A stretch of DNA of 64,000 nt, from positions 1 to 64,000 of the forward strand of contig JAGCXP010000003.1 of the NCBI GenBank assembly GCA_017961345.1, given 5' to 3'. Positions 39,237 through 47,835 of this stretch are shown one piece after another. Under the pieces are notes generated by a model that did no database searches, was not told the origin of the DNA, and worked only from the letters and a program-made list of their open reading frames with translations. The stretch comes from Bacteroidales bacterium. GTDB taxonomy: Bacteria; Bacteroidota; Bacteroidia; Bacteroidales; UBA932. The position numbers and the translations under genes are program-made. Numbering within the stretch: the stretch's first letter is position 1; each line of letters begins with the position of its first letter.

Positions 39237-42200
39237 ATGCGTATCAATCATGCGGCCGGGCTTTTAGTGTCGTGCCTTTGTCTGTTCTCTCTTTTCTCCT
39301 GTACGGAAGAAATGAACAATCTGCAAATGCAGATAGACGAACTGAAAAACGTTGAAATCAACTCCGTACAAAAGCAAATTGAGCACATCAAGGAATCCAT
39401 CTCCATCCTGGATACAACGGATGTTGAACTAAGGGAATACATCGAGACACTGCAACGCCAAAAGGATACACTGGTGCGCGCTGACTCTTCGCTTTCGAAA
39501 AGTATTTCCGACCTCAAGACCGAGTTGAAGGGCGATATCTCCACGGCACAGGCGAACGTTCTCGCGCAACTGCAGGCGTATAAGACGAACATTGACGCAC
39601 AGATTGCAGGATTGAACACGTCTATCGAGACGCTGCGGTCCAAAGGCGCCGAATTGAAGACGCAGATCGACAATCTGAAAACTTATGTCGATAATGGCAT
39701 CCAAGGCACGAAGGACTGGGCTTCCGCCACGTTTGCAACTCTTACACAATACAACACGACGGCCGGAATTGTAGCCACCATTCAAGGTGAGATACCGGTC
39801 ATCAACGAAAGATTGGCAGCGCTCGAGGCGGTCTCTATCGGTGTAACAAAACAGGAGTTCAACGAAGCCATCGCCGCACTGAATGCAGACCACCAGGCGA
39901 AATTGAACCAAGCCGTTACCAATTGCAACAACGCCATTTCTACCGCCAGGACGGAACTCACCACCGCCTATACCACAGCCATTCAAGAGGCAATCTCCAC
40001 ATCGGAGTCTTCGATGAGAACCTGGGTCAATACTCAGTTGACAGGCTATTACACGATTGCCCAGACCGATGCCAAAGTCGCTTCGTTGAAAACCTCTTTG
40101 GAAGGACAGTTGAGCAGCCAGAAAACCTATCTTGAGGGCATTGTTGCCAGCCTGGATACGACGCTGAGCCGAAAAATCCGAGAAAACGCTTCCGATACCG
40201 AAGAGTGCCGGGAACTCATTGCCACATGTAATCGCTTAATTGGGGAGAACGCGCAGGCCATCAGCAACAACGCGTCCTCCATTACCCGGCTTCGTGCAGA
40301 CCTTGCTACCGCCCGCACGGAGATTACCACGGCTTACACCCAGGCCATCGGCACGGCCATCAATACCTTGAACGGACAACTGACCGGACAGATTGCAACA
40401 GAAGTTTCCACCCTCAACACGCGTATCGATAACGAGGTGGCGACCATCAATACAACCATTGAAACCCTGACCGCCCGCGTTACGCAATGCGAAAAAGATA
40501 TCAAGAACATCAAGAATACCATCTACGCCATGCAGCAGGATATCGAAGACCTACAGGAGCAGGTGGCCGCCATTCTTGCCCGCATCCAGTCCATTGCTTT
40601 CGTCCCGGCCTATTCCGATGGGAAAGTACCCGTTAGTTATACCGATAATGGCACGCTTACTCCCGGAACAGCCGTACTGGACTTCGAACTTCAGCCGGCT
40701 TCTACGGCGGCCGAACTTGCCCAGGTGTGGCAGACGGCGCTTAAGATGAAAGCCGTTTATACCATTACAAAGGCTGCGCCCGAAACGGTCCTTCTGCCGA
40801 TTACCAGTGTTGTTGCCGACAATGGCTACCTGGCGGTAACGGTAAGTGGAAGCTCCCTCTCTGAAGATTTCTTCCGCAGCCGCTGCCGGGCCAATGCCGC
40901 ACTTGTCATTTCCGACGGGAACAACGAACTGGCCAGCGAATATGTGCCGCTGGTTCCCTGGACGACCGATGTCATCTCTTTCGGCTGCCCGAATTTCAAA
41001 GCCTACCTCGTAGAGAATTTTGACACGGACGGGGACGGAGAAATTACTGAAGATGAAGCCAAGGCCGTAACTAACATCACGGCATCCATGCTCAATATCA
41101 CCTCTCTTGTCGGCATAGAGTACTTCAGCAATCTGGAAACAATCGATGTGAGTTTCAACAAACTGGAGACGGTGGATCTCTCGCATTCGTCCAAGCTGAC
41201 GAGCGTTCTGGTGAATGGAAACAAACTCCAAAGCCTTTCCTTGGCAAATCTAAGCGCCCTGCAGACGCTTGACTGCTCCAACAACAAACTCACCGCGCTG
41301 AATGTCAGCGAAGCCGAAGGACTTACCAGCCTCGTCTGTTCCAATAACCTGATCGGGGCGCTCAATGTTAAGAAGAACAAGGCGCTCACCGAACTCCAGT
41401 GCTCCAATAACCAAATCGCCGCCCTTGACCTGAAGAACAACACGGCGTTGGAGACACTTTATTGCCGCAAGAACAACCTCAGCGTGCTGGATATCACCAA
41501 ACTGACCACTCTGAAGAACTTTGACTGCTCCAACAACAGTCTGGCTTCGCTGAACTTGTATCAGAACACCCTTCTCGAAACGCTCTACTGTGGCAACAAC
41601 AATCTGGCGACTTTGGGTGTCTCTGCCAATACCGCACTCTCCGTTTTGAATTGCGATGGGAATGCTCTTTCTGCCTTGGATCTTAGCCAAAATGCAGCCT
41701 TGGGAACGCTCATTTGCGCCAATAATGCGCTGACCAGCCTGGATGTAAGCCGCAATGCCGCCCTCGAAGCTGTGGATTGCCGCGGTAACGTTACGATGGC
41801 CAAACTCTGGGTCAAGGATGCGGCACAGGCGGCGGCGCTGACTGTTCAGAAAGAAGAGGCCACCCTGATTGCCTACAACGACGGGGGCATCAACATTCCG
41901 GATGCGAATTTGAAAAACTACCTCCTCGCCCTCTTTGACGATGATGAGGATGGAGAGATCAGCATCCTCGAAGCCGAAAATGTCCAGAATGTCAACTGCT
42001 CCGGACGTAGCATTTCCGACCTCACGGGCCTGCAGGATTGCCCGAACTTGAAATATTTGAATTTCAACGGGAATACCGTTTCGACCGTCAACCTTCCCAA
42101 CATGAGTAAATTGGAAACCATCGTGGCGTACGGCAATCCGATTGAACTGCTGAACGTGAACAATGACGCTGCGCTCACAGCGCTCTATCTGCAGAATGTC

Positions 42201-43514
42201 AATACCAATGCGCTAAGCGGGACGGCGCTGAGCATCAATGCCTACGACCAGGCTTCCACCCTGTACCTGGCATTTGCCGGTACCCAATTTACCACGCTGA
42301 ATCTGACAAACAGTGCTGTCTTGACATCCTTCGATATTGCAGAAGACATTCAGCTGACGAAACTGGTCGCCAGCGGCAACCCGAATGTCACCGCGGTCGA
42401 TCTGTCTACCCTCACGGCGCTTACTTACCTTGACCTCAATGCTTGCGGGCTCACAGCCTTGAATGTCGATAGCAATATCAATCTTGAGACTTTGTACTGT
42501 TCAAACAATAAAATAGCTGCGCTGAACCTTGATAATAATGTTGAATTGGTCCTTTTCAATAGTTCGGACAACCAACTCAGCACCTTGAGAGTGACGAATA
42601 ACACTCTCCTTCAAAATGTTGATGTGTCTAATAACAATCTCGTCAATATCAATGTTCGGCAAAATTTGGCTCTTCAAAGACTTGTCGTAAGTGGTAATGC
42701 GGACATTACTGCTCTTGCATTGGGGTATAATAAGTCCCTTCAGATTCTTAAAGCATCTAATACGGGGCTGACAGACATAGATTTATCCTCTAATACGTCT
42801 TTAAGGTCGTTAACTCTTAAAGATTGTTCGGCGCTAAATATTTTAGACTTAACTGCTAATACGGCTCTCGCTGAGCTATATCTAACTCGTACACCTATCA
42901 CCACACTTGATGTATCCAACAACATCGCCCTCACCGCTCTCAATGTATCAGGCACTTCCATCGCCACACTCGATGTTTCCGATAACACCGCCCTCACCGC
43001 TCTTGATGTGTCCAATAATATATCCCTCGCCACACTCCGTTATAATGGTTGTACAATAAATGCTACGGGATTAAAGATCGGCGTCATCGTTGAAGCAAAT
43101 GCAAAGCAAGGGGTTGTGTTCTCTTCTTCAGGAGCTGTCGTAAAAATTGTTTCAACCGATGAGGTGTCCAAGAAATGGGATTATTATGGAACGACAACGA
43201 ACGCGACAAGTGCATCGAACGGAGTGGCCAATACCAATAAGATACCTAACTCTGCGGCAGCAAAATGGTGTCAGGCAAAAGGCTCTGCCTGGTATTTGCC
43301 TGCGAAAGATGAATTGTCTGCAATCTACAAAAACAAAGCAAAGTTGAATACAACCCTTTCCTCAATCGGTGAGACGCAGTTGGGTACAGGATACTACTGG
43401 TCGTCCACTGAAGGCGATAGCTACGACGCGTATAATATCGCCTTTAATAATGGAAATGTCGCCTCCTATCGTAAGGATTACTCCTTCAATGTCCGCGCTA
43501 TTCGCGTCCTATAA
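39237..43514 (+). CDS. Giant surface lipoprotein: coiled-coil stalk, EF-hands, LRRs and DGR-type C-type-lectin head (1425 aa)
   Basis: A modular surface protein. The lipobox is LFSC (Cys 22). Residues about 25-455 are coiled coil, rich in Gln, Thr, Ala and Asn. A beta domain (about 455-590) follows, then an EF-hand-like DTDGDGEITEDE near 597 and LRRs with LDCSNNKLTALNVSEAEGL. A second loop DDDEDGEISILE lies near 901 with more LRRs. From about 1275 the C-terminal domain shows KWCQAKGSAWYLPAKDELSA and GYYWSSTE, then ends NVRAIRVL. That ending is typical of C-type-lectin-like (DUF1566/FGE-like) targets of diversity-generating retroelements. The ATG at 39237 starts the signal peptide; the frame is open from a GTG at 39219. 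Ligand binding by the head is inferred. Confidence 0.82.
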   Translation: MRINHAAGLLVSCLCLFSLFSCTEEMNNLQMQIDELKNVEINSVQKQIEHIKESISILDTTDVELREYIETLQRQKDTLVRADSSLSKSISDLKTELKGDISTAQANVLAQLQAYKTNIDAQIAGLNTSIETLRSKGAELKTQIDNLKTYVDNGIQGTKDWASATFATLTQYNTTAGIVATIQGEIPVINERLAALEAVSIGVTKQEFNEAIAALNADHQAKLNQAVTNCNNAISTARTELTTAYTTAIQEAISTSESSMRTWVNTQLTGYYTIAQTDAKVASLKTSLEGQLSSQKTYLEGIVASLDTTLSRKIRENASDTEECRELIATCNRLIGENAQAISNNASSITRLRADLATARTEITTAYTQAIGTAINTLNGQLTGQIATEVSTLNTRIDNEVATINTTIETLTARVTQCEKDIKNIKNTIYAMQQDIEDLQEQVAAILARIQSIAFVPAYSDGKVPVSYTDNGTLTPGTAVLDFELQPASTAAELAQVWQTALKMKAVYTITKAAPETVLLPITSVVADNGYLAVTVSGSSLSEDFFRSRCRANAALVISDGNNELASEYVPLVPWTTDVISFGCPNFKAYLVENFDTDGDGEITEDEAKAVTNITASMLNITSLVGIEYFSNLETIDVSFNKLETVDLSHSSKLTSVLVNGNKLQSLSLANLSALQTLDCSNNKLTALNVSEAEGLTSLVCSNNLIGALNVKKNKALTELQCSNNQIAALDLKNNTALETLYCRKNNLSVLDITKLTTLKNFDCSNNSLASLNLYQNTLLETLYCGNNNLATLGVSANTALSVLNCDGNALSALDLSQNAALGTLICANNALTSLDVSRNAALEAVDCRGNVTMAKLWVKDAAQAAALTVQKEEATLIAYNDGGINIPDANLKNYLLALFDDDEDGEISILEAENVQNVNCSGRSISDLTGLQDCPNLKYLNFNGNTVSTVNLPNMSKLETIVAYGNPIELLNVNNDAALTALYLQNVNTNALSGTALSINAYDQASTLYLAFAGTQFTTLNLTNSAVLTSFDIAEDIQLTKLVASGNPNVTAVDLSTLTALTYLDLNACGLTALNVDSNINLETLYCSNNKIAALNLDNNVELVLFNSSDNQLSTLRVTNNTLLQNVDVSNNNLVNINVRQNLALQRLVVSGNADITALALGYNKSLQILKASNTGLTDIDLSSNTSLRSLTLKDCSALNILDLTANTALAELYLTRTPITTLDVSNNIALTALNVSGTSIATLDVSDNTALTALDVSNNISLATLRYNGCTINATGLKIGVIVEANAKQGVVFSSSGAVVKIVSTDEVSKKWDYYGTTTNATSASNGVANTNKIPNSAAAKWCQAKGSAWYLPAKDELSAIYKNKAKLNTTLSSIGETQLGTGYYWSSTEGDSYDAYNIAFNNGNVASYRKDYSFNVRAIRVL
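42897..43022 (+). repeat. Two 63-bp DNA repeats inside the LRR region
   Basis: Units beginning at 42897 and 42960 encode 21-residue LRRs (TLDVSNNIALTALNVSGTS and TLDVSDNTALTALDVSNN). They are far more alike in DNA than the other LRRs and GC-richer than the LRR DNA just before them, as after a recent duplication. Confidence 0.6.
43392..43514 (+). other. Candidate DGR variable repeat (VR) at the 3' end of the adhesin gene
   Basis: The last 40 codons read YYWSSTE, then clusters of codons at 43413-43427 (ggc gat agc tac gac), 43461-43472 (gcc tcc tat cgt) and 43476-43487 (gat tac tcc ttc), then NVRAIRVL. All thirteen end in C or T, as expected if a template repeat carries AAC/AAT codons whose adenines were randomised. 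No reverse transcriptase or template repeat was found in this window. Confidence 0.55.
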
Positions 43515-43551
43515 TCCACACGATATTGTTTAATCTTAAATCTATACGAAA

Positions 43552-44697
43552 ATGAGCAACAATTCAAAAACAACGGACAGCAATGGAATGAAATTGCAAT
43601 CCGTAGCAGATCATGCGCGTAATGTTATAGAGGTCGCTGATAATCAATATCAAAATGCTGAAAATGTTTCTTTTGAAGATGAGGAACTTTTGCTTGATGG
43701 TCCAAACGCCTCAATTTGGGTGGGGCGCGCACAACATTGCAAACAAAAGACTTTCTTAGTTAAAATTAATAACGCTAAGAGCATATGCGCGACAGAACTC
43801 AGGGAGGCTATAAAAGTTTATAATCAAATAAACTATGGAATACCGTGCGACGAAGATGGCAGCGAATTCGTTGAGTCCGAAACATGTCATCCGCGCATTT
43901 CTCAGATGAACTGTGAAACGGTCGTTTTTGAGCGCGAAATCTTAAAGAATAAGGAAGCTTATGAAAACCAGAAGTCATCCGTGGAGGAAAAAACAATATT
44001 TAAGTACTTTCGCATTGATAACTTAATGCATATTCTCCAAAAGAAATGTCTCTTTATCGATAAGGTAAAAGAATGTTGGGAAGATAAATATGAGAACTTT
44101 CTCTTAAAAGAGAATATTCTTGTCGGTGGCAGCCCCCTCCAAACAGATCAGATTGCAGAGGGGATTTATGGACAATCCTGGACGACTTTGGAGGAATCAG
44201 ACGCCATGTGGAGAATTTATTCTCCTGACAAACGCGGTGTAAAAATTCAAACCACGACCAAAAAACTCTTTGATGCGGTATATGTTAACGATGCTTGTAT
44301 GTCAGATACTTTCTTAAGATGTATAAAATATAAACCTCAAGCCGAAATAGATCAATGGGCTAAATCTCTTCAGGGTGTAAGTTCCCAAATACAGTTCCAA
44401 TCAAAACTTACCGATTCCTTATTTTTAAAGAGAGACGAATTCATTCATGAAAAAGAGTATAGAATTGTTAAATCTCTTGATTCAGAGACAGTAGAGAGTA
44501 TTTCGACTGCTAAGAGAATTGCGTTTCGAATCAACGTAGATGATTTTATTGAAAAATATGTTTTTGATCCTCGGATAAGTGATGAGTGTTACAATTGCCT
44601 TAGCCAAGAACTCATTAGAAACGGCGTAAATCCCACCAAAATTAGTCGGTCGAAGCTTTATGATTTTGATCCCATAACTATCCAGTTAGAGGTATAA
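43552..44697 (+). CDS. DUF2971 domain protein
   Basis: A cytosolic protein of 381 residues. The C-terminal part from about 145 matches the DUF2971 type: FKYFRIDNLMHILQKKCLFI, WEDKYENFLL, GQSWTTLEESDAMWRIYSPD, KRDEFIHEKEYRIV. The N-terminal 140 residues are unassigned. DUF2971 proteins occur often in defence and mobile contexts and their activity is not established. The gene is markedly AT-rich compared with the core genes and follows the giant lipoprotein gene by 37 bp, so both may share a history of acquisition. No signal peptide is seen. Confidence 0.75.
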   Translation: MSNNSKTTDSNGMKLQSVADHARNVIEVADNQYQNAENVSFEDEELLLDGPNASIWVGRAQHCKQKTFLVKINNAKSICATELREAIKVYNQINYGIPCDEDGSEFVESETCHPRISQMNCETVVFEREILKNKEAYENQKSSVEEKTIFKYFRIDNLMHILQKKCLFIDKVKECWEDKYENFLLKENILVGGSPLQTDQIAEGIYGQSWTTLEESDAMWRIYSPDKRGVKIQTTTKKLFDAVYVNDACMSDTFLRCIKYKPQAEIDQWAKSLQGVSSQIQFQSKLTDSLFLKRDEFIHEKEYRIVKSLDSETVESISTAKRIAFRINVDDFIEKYVFDPRISDECYNCLSQELIRNGVNPTKISRSKLYDFDPITIQLEV

Positions 44698-44796
44698 TCT
44701 AGTGGAAACATTTTTTAGAAAAACTTTTCAAAGCCCGCAAGTATATCATTATTATTGTTTAACATTCACCTCAGATGAACAAAAATTTCAAATCTT

Positions 44797-45171
44797 ATGA
44801 AAAAGTCAATTCAAATTTTTATGGCCTTGATTGCAGCAATGTTGTTTACCATCTCGTGCAATAAAGAAGATGACACTCTCAAAAGCAAATTTGTCGGTGA
44901 TTGGTATGTAGCAGAGGGGGAATTTCAGTTTGGAGATTATAGAGGAGCACCTAAGGGAGCTACTGCGACATTTGAATCAAGTGGCATTTTTCGCTCAGGT
45001 GGTTATTACGGGAAATACTACACCTCAGGATATGTTTTGCATACACGAGTGGGTGGGGTAGAGCAGCAATGTGAGATTAGGTCTATTAGTGATGATGTTA
45101 TAGAACTATACTGCACTGGTTATAGATACAAAGAAGGTGGCCCTTGTAAGCTCAAACGGGTCAAAAAATAA
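44797..45171 (+). CDS. Small lipocalin-like lipoprotein (124 aa)
   Basis: A 124-residue lipoprotein (lipobox TISC, Cys 21). After a short acidic spacer (NKEDDTLKS) the sequence FVGDWYVAEGEFQFGDY and the later strands with many Gly and Tyr look like a lipocalin-type beta-barrel such as those common in Bacteroidales. It lies at the right end of the AT-rich stretch, 99 bp after the DUF2971 gene. Ligand and role are unknown. The short hairpin GTTGCA-aaaaa-TGCAAC follows at 45198-45214, before the convergent menA gene. Confidence 0.7.
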   Translation: MKKSIQIFMALIAAMLFTISCNKEDDTLKSKFVGDWYVAEGEFQFGDYRGAPKGATATFESSGIFRSGGYYGKYYTSGYVLHTRVGGVEQQCEIRSISDDVIELYCTGYRYKEGGPCKLKRVKK

Positions 45172-45236
45172 GCACAAGAAATAGTTCTTTTAGAGCTGTT
45201 GCAAAAAATGCAACAACTGAATGGCGCTCACTCCCG

Positions 45237-46244
45237 CTACGCAATCACAATACCGACACCGGCGAGGAGGGAGAGGGCGAAGGTGCTGAGGACGAGGAGG
45301 GGGAGCATGGGGTCGAGGGCGCGTTCGTTGCGGGTCCAGACGCCCTTGAGGTGGAGAAGGTAAAGGGGGAAGGTGAGAAGGTACAACCAGGGGCTCCAGA
45401 CGGGGGTCCAGAGGAGTTGGGCCCGTATGCCGAAATATAGGTAAAGACTCGTAAAGAGCAGCATCAGGGTCCAGCCGAGGAAAATCAGCGCCGTTTGATA
45501 CATGCGGGCGCGGACGGGGCCGAGCTTGATGGCTACGGTCTTGCGGGTGGCGGCGTCCGATTTCATATCTCGGATATTGTTGAGGTTGAGAACGCCGACG
45601 CTGAAGCAACCGATGGCGGCGGCAGGAAGCAGCAGCAACGGATGGAGCGTGTGGGTGCAGACATAAAAGGCGCCGCAGACGGAGACCAGCCCGAAGAAGA
45701 GAAAAACGAAGAGGTCGCCTTTGCCGCGATAGCCGTAGGGATTCTTGCCGAGGGTGTAGTGCATCGCCGCCCAGATGGCCGCAGCACCGAGAAGAAGCAG
45801 GGCGACGGGCTCCGGGGCGAAAATCGTCCCGAAGGAGGAAATGACCATCAGAAGGCCGCTCAGACAGCAGGCGGAAGCCACGGCGGCGATCAGACGTTTC
45901 ATCTGAACAATGCTCAGTTGCCCGTCCTGCAGGGAATAGTGGATGCCGGCGCGGTCTGCGCGGTCGGTGCCGCTGAGGGTGTCCCCGAGTTCGTTGGAAA
46001 GGTTGGAGAGAATCTGCAGCAACACGGTGGTCAGCAGCAGGAGAAGGATGGTAGCCTGCGAAGGCAAGGCGGCGACAGCAGCGGGGCCTGCGGAGAGCGC
46101 AAGCGAAGTGTCAGCAGCGGGGAGGCCATCCCATTGTAGAGATGGAAGAATCGAATACGCCAGAAACACCCCCATCACCACGCCCGAGAGGGAGAGGGGG
46201 AGCGTGCGAAGACGCATGGATTTAATGCAGGCGGAGAGCTTCAT
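45237..46244 (-). CDS. menA: 1,4-dihydroxy-2-naphthoate polyprenyltransferase
   Basis: MenA attaches the prenyl tail to dihydroxynaphthoate in menaquinone synthesis, in the inner membrane. The 335-residue UbiA-family protein has several hydrophobic helices and both Asp-rich motifs: NELGDTLSGTDRADRAG near 100 and NNIRDMKSDAATRKTVAIKL near 210. The ATG at 46244 overlaps the menG stop by four bases (ATGA). The longer frame that begins at 46409 lies inside menG and is not used. Gene order menG-menA gives the last two steps in reverse order of action in one transcript. Confidence 0.93.
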   Translation of the reverse strand: MKLSACIKSMRLRTLPLSLSGVVMGVFLAYSILPSLQWDGLPAADTSLALSAGPAAVAALPSQATILLLLLTTVLLQILSNLSNELGDTLSGTDRADRAGIHYSLQDGQLSIVQMKRLIAAVASACCLSGLLMVISSFGTIFAPEPVALLLLGAAAIWAAMHYTLGKNPYGYRGKGDLFVFLFFGLVSVCGAFYVCTHTLHPLLLLPAAAIGCFSVGVLNLNNIRDMKSDAATRKTVAIKLGPVRARMYQTALIFLGWTLMLLFTSLYLYFGIRAQLLWTPVWSPWLYLLTFPLYLLHLKGVWTRNERALDPMLPLLVLSTFALSLLAGVGIVIA

Positions 46245-47029
46245 GGCCGCTCCCCCACATATTGCCGGCAGATCCCTAGCGAGTAGGCGCGGTGACGGAC
46301 GCCGACAAAACCGCATCCGCGCATGGTCTCCATCCATTCTTCTTTCCCCGGAAAACGCAACACCGAAGCGGGCAGATAGCGATAGGCGGCCTTGTCGCCG
46401 GAAATCCATCCGCCGATTCGGGGAAGAACGTGCGTAAAATAGAGATTATAGAAGAAACGAAGCACGGGGTTGGAGGGCACGGAAAGTTCCAGAATCACCA
46501 GGCGGCCGCCGGTCTTGAGGACGCGCAGGATTTCCCGCAGAGCGGTTTTCCGCTGTTCGAAATTGCGGATGCCGAAAGCGATGGTGACGCGGTCGAAGCT
46601 GCCGTCCGCAAAAGGTAGCGCTTCCGCGTTGCCCTGCAGGGCCACTATGCCGACTTGCCGCCCGGCTTCCTGTACTGACTGCGCAAATCCCGCTTTCTCC
46701 ACCTTCCTTCGCATCACCTCCAGCATGCCCTCGGAAAGGTCCAGTCCTGTTATTTGAATGTCGGGCACCGAAGTCCCCTTGCGCGCCGCCTTTTCTTGCA
46801 TTCGCCTTGCCTTCCCCGCCATTTCCAGGCTGAAATCGCCCGTGCCGCAGGCCAGGTCCAGCACCTGCCAGGAGTCCGACTTCGAGGAAGAGGCCGGCAG
46901 TATTTCCTTCATCGCCCGTCTGCGCCACGAGCGGTCCACTCCTAGCGAGAGGAGGTGGTTGAGGCGGTCGTAATCTCCGGCGATGCCGTTGAAAAGCGCT
47001 TCTATTTTCTCTGTTTTGGGTCCTTCCAT
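46241..47029 (-). CDS. menG: Demethylmenaquinone methyltransferase
   Basis: MenG/UbiE methylates demethylmenaquinone with S-adenosylmethionine to finish menaquinone. The 262-residue class I methyltransferase shows FNGIAGDYDRLNHLLSLGVD, the SAM-binding motif VLDLACGTGDFSLEM, LDLSEGMLEVM, and the family signature FDRVTIAFGIRNFEQRKTAL. The start MEGPKTE at 47029 suits the -7 box TACCTTTG at 47064-47057 on the minus strand. It is translationally coupled to menA downstream. Confidence 0.94.
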   Translation of the reverse strand: MEGPKTEKIEALFNGIAGDYDRLNHLLSLGVDRSWRRRAMKEILPASSSKSDSWQVLDLACGTGDFSLEMAGKARRMQEKAARKGTSVPDIQITGLDLSEGMLEVMRRKVEKAGFAQSVQEAGRQVGIVALQGNAEALPFADGSFDRVTIAFGIRNFEQRKTALREILRVLKTGGRLVILELSVPSNPVLRFFYNLYFTHVLPRIGGWISGDKAAYRYLPASVLRFPGKEEWMETMRGCGFVGVRHRAYSLGICRQYVGERP

Positions 47030-47096
47030 AGGTATGGATTTTGCCGAAAAGCAGGCCAAAGGTACGAAAAATTGACCGTTTTTCGGGAAGGTTTAT

Positions 47097-47104
47097 TATT
47101 TTTG
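47097..47104 (+). promoter_or_regulatory. -7 box of the fibronectin-like lipoprotein gene
   Basis: TATTTTTG fits TAnnTTTG and lies 15 bp before the ATG at 47120. It is back to back with the menG -7 box, 33 bp away. Confidence 0.45.
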
Positions 47105-47119
47105 TAAAAATTGCGCATT

Positions 47120-47821
47120 ATGAAACGAATCGCCCTTCTTCTTTTACTGCCGGCGCTCGCCGCCCTGACGCTTTCTTCCTGTAAAAAGGACAGCGGAAAT
47201 GAGCCTACGTATTCCTATGTGTCGCTCGAGACCGGCGACGCCGCGGAGATTTCCCCCATCTCCGGCAAAGTGACCGGAAATATTGTCGTGCGCAATGTCG
47301 CCGCCGGGAGGATGTACGGGTATTTCTTTTATTCCGACAAGCCGCTGAGCCGTTTGGAAATGCGCGACCAGGGAATCAGAACCAAGAACGACACCCTCGC
47401 CATCCAAGACTGCAAATACGGCATCGTCATTGATGGCCTCAAGCCCAATACGACCTATTACTACGTCGCCGCCCTTTCCATCCACGGCGTCTCGCTGCTG
47501 GACGAGGTAAGGAACTTCACCACTCCGGACTTCTGCCAGACACGCATCGCCACGGATACCACCTCCACCAGCATAACCCTCAACGCGGCCGCCTATCTTT
47601 CCGACGCCCAGAAGGGCGAATACGAATACGGCTTTGAATACACCGCGACCGACTTTGTCGAGGCCGTTACCGTAATGGCGTCCGCCCCCGGCGCAGACAA
47701 TCTTTTCCACGCCGCCGTGACGGGACTCACTCCCAACACGAAATACTATTTCCGGGCCTTCACGCGCAAGGACGCCATTCGCACCCCCGCGAATGTCCTG
47801 ACGTTCAAGACAAAAGAGTAA
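47120..47821 (+). CDS. Fibronectin type III-like lipoprotein (233 aa)
   Basis: A lipoprotein of 233 residues (lipobox LSSC, Cys 21) with two beta-sandwich stretches that each end in the fibronectin-like pattern GLKPNTTYYYVAALS and GLTPNTKYYFRAFT. This is the usual look of Bacteroidales surface proteins with FN3 modules. There is no catalytic signature. The gene stands alone between divergent menG and the convergent carbohydrate-binding lipoprotein gene, whose stop lies 15 bp away. A role in surface binding is only a guess. Confidence 0.7.
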   Translation: MKRIALLLLLPALAALTLSSCKKDSGNEPTYSYVSLETGDAAEISPISGKVTGNIVVRNVAAGRMYGYFFYSDKPLSRLEMRDQGIRTKNDTLAIQDCKYGIVIDGLKPNTTYYYVAALSIHGVSLLDEVRNFTTPDFCQTRIATDTTSTSITLNAAAYLSDAQKGEYEYGFEYTATDFVEAVTVMASAPGADNLFHAAVTGLTPNTKYYFRAFTRKDAIRTPANVLTFKTKE

Positions 47822-47835
47822 AGGCGGCGCCCCTG

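Noticed and set aside
43515..45180. Search for a DGR reverse transcriptase or template repeat next to the adhesin gene
   Set aside because: The two following genes are a DUF2971 protein and a small lipoprotein. No RT motif (such as YxDD) and no second copy of the YYWSSTE region was seen in this window.
45198..45214. Hairpin GTTGCA-aaaaa-TGCAAC as a terminator between the small lipoprotein and menA
   Set aside because: Neither side has a T run, so a rho-independent terminator is not supported.
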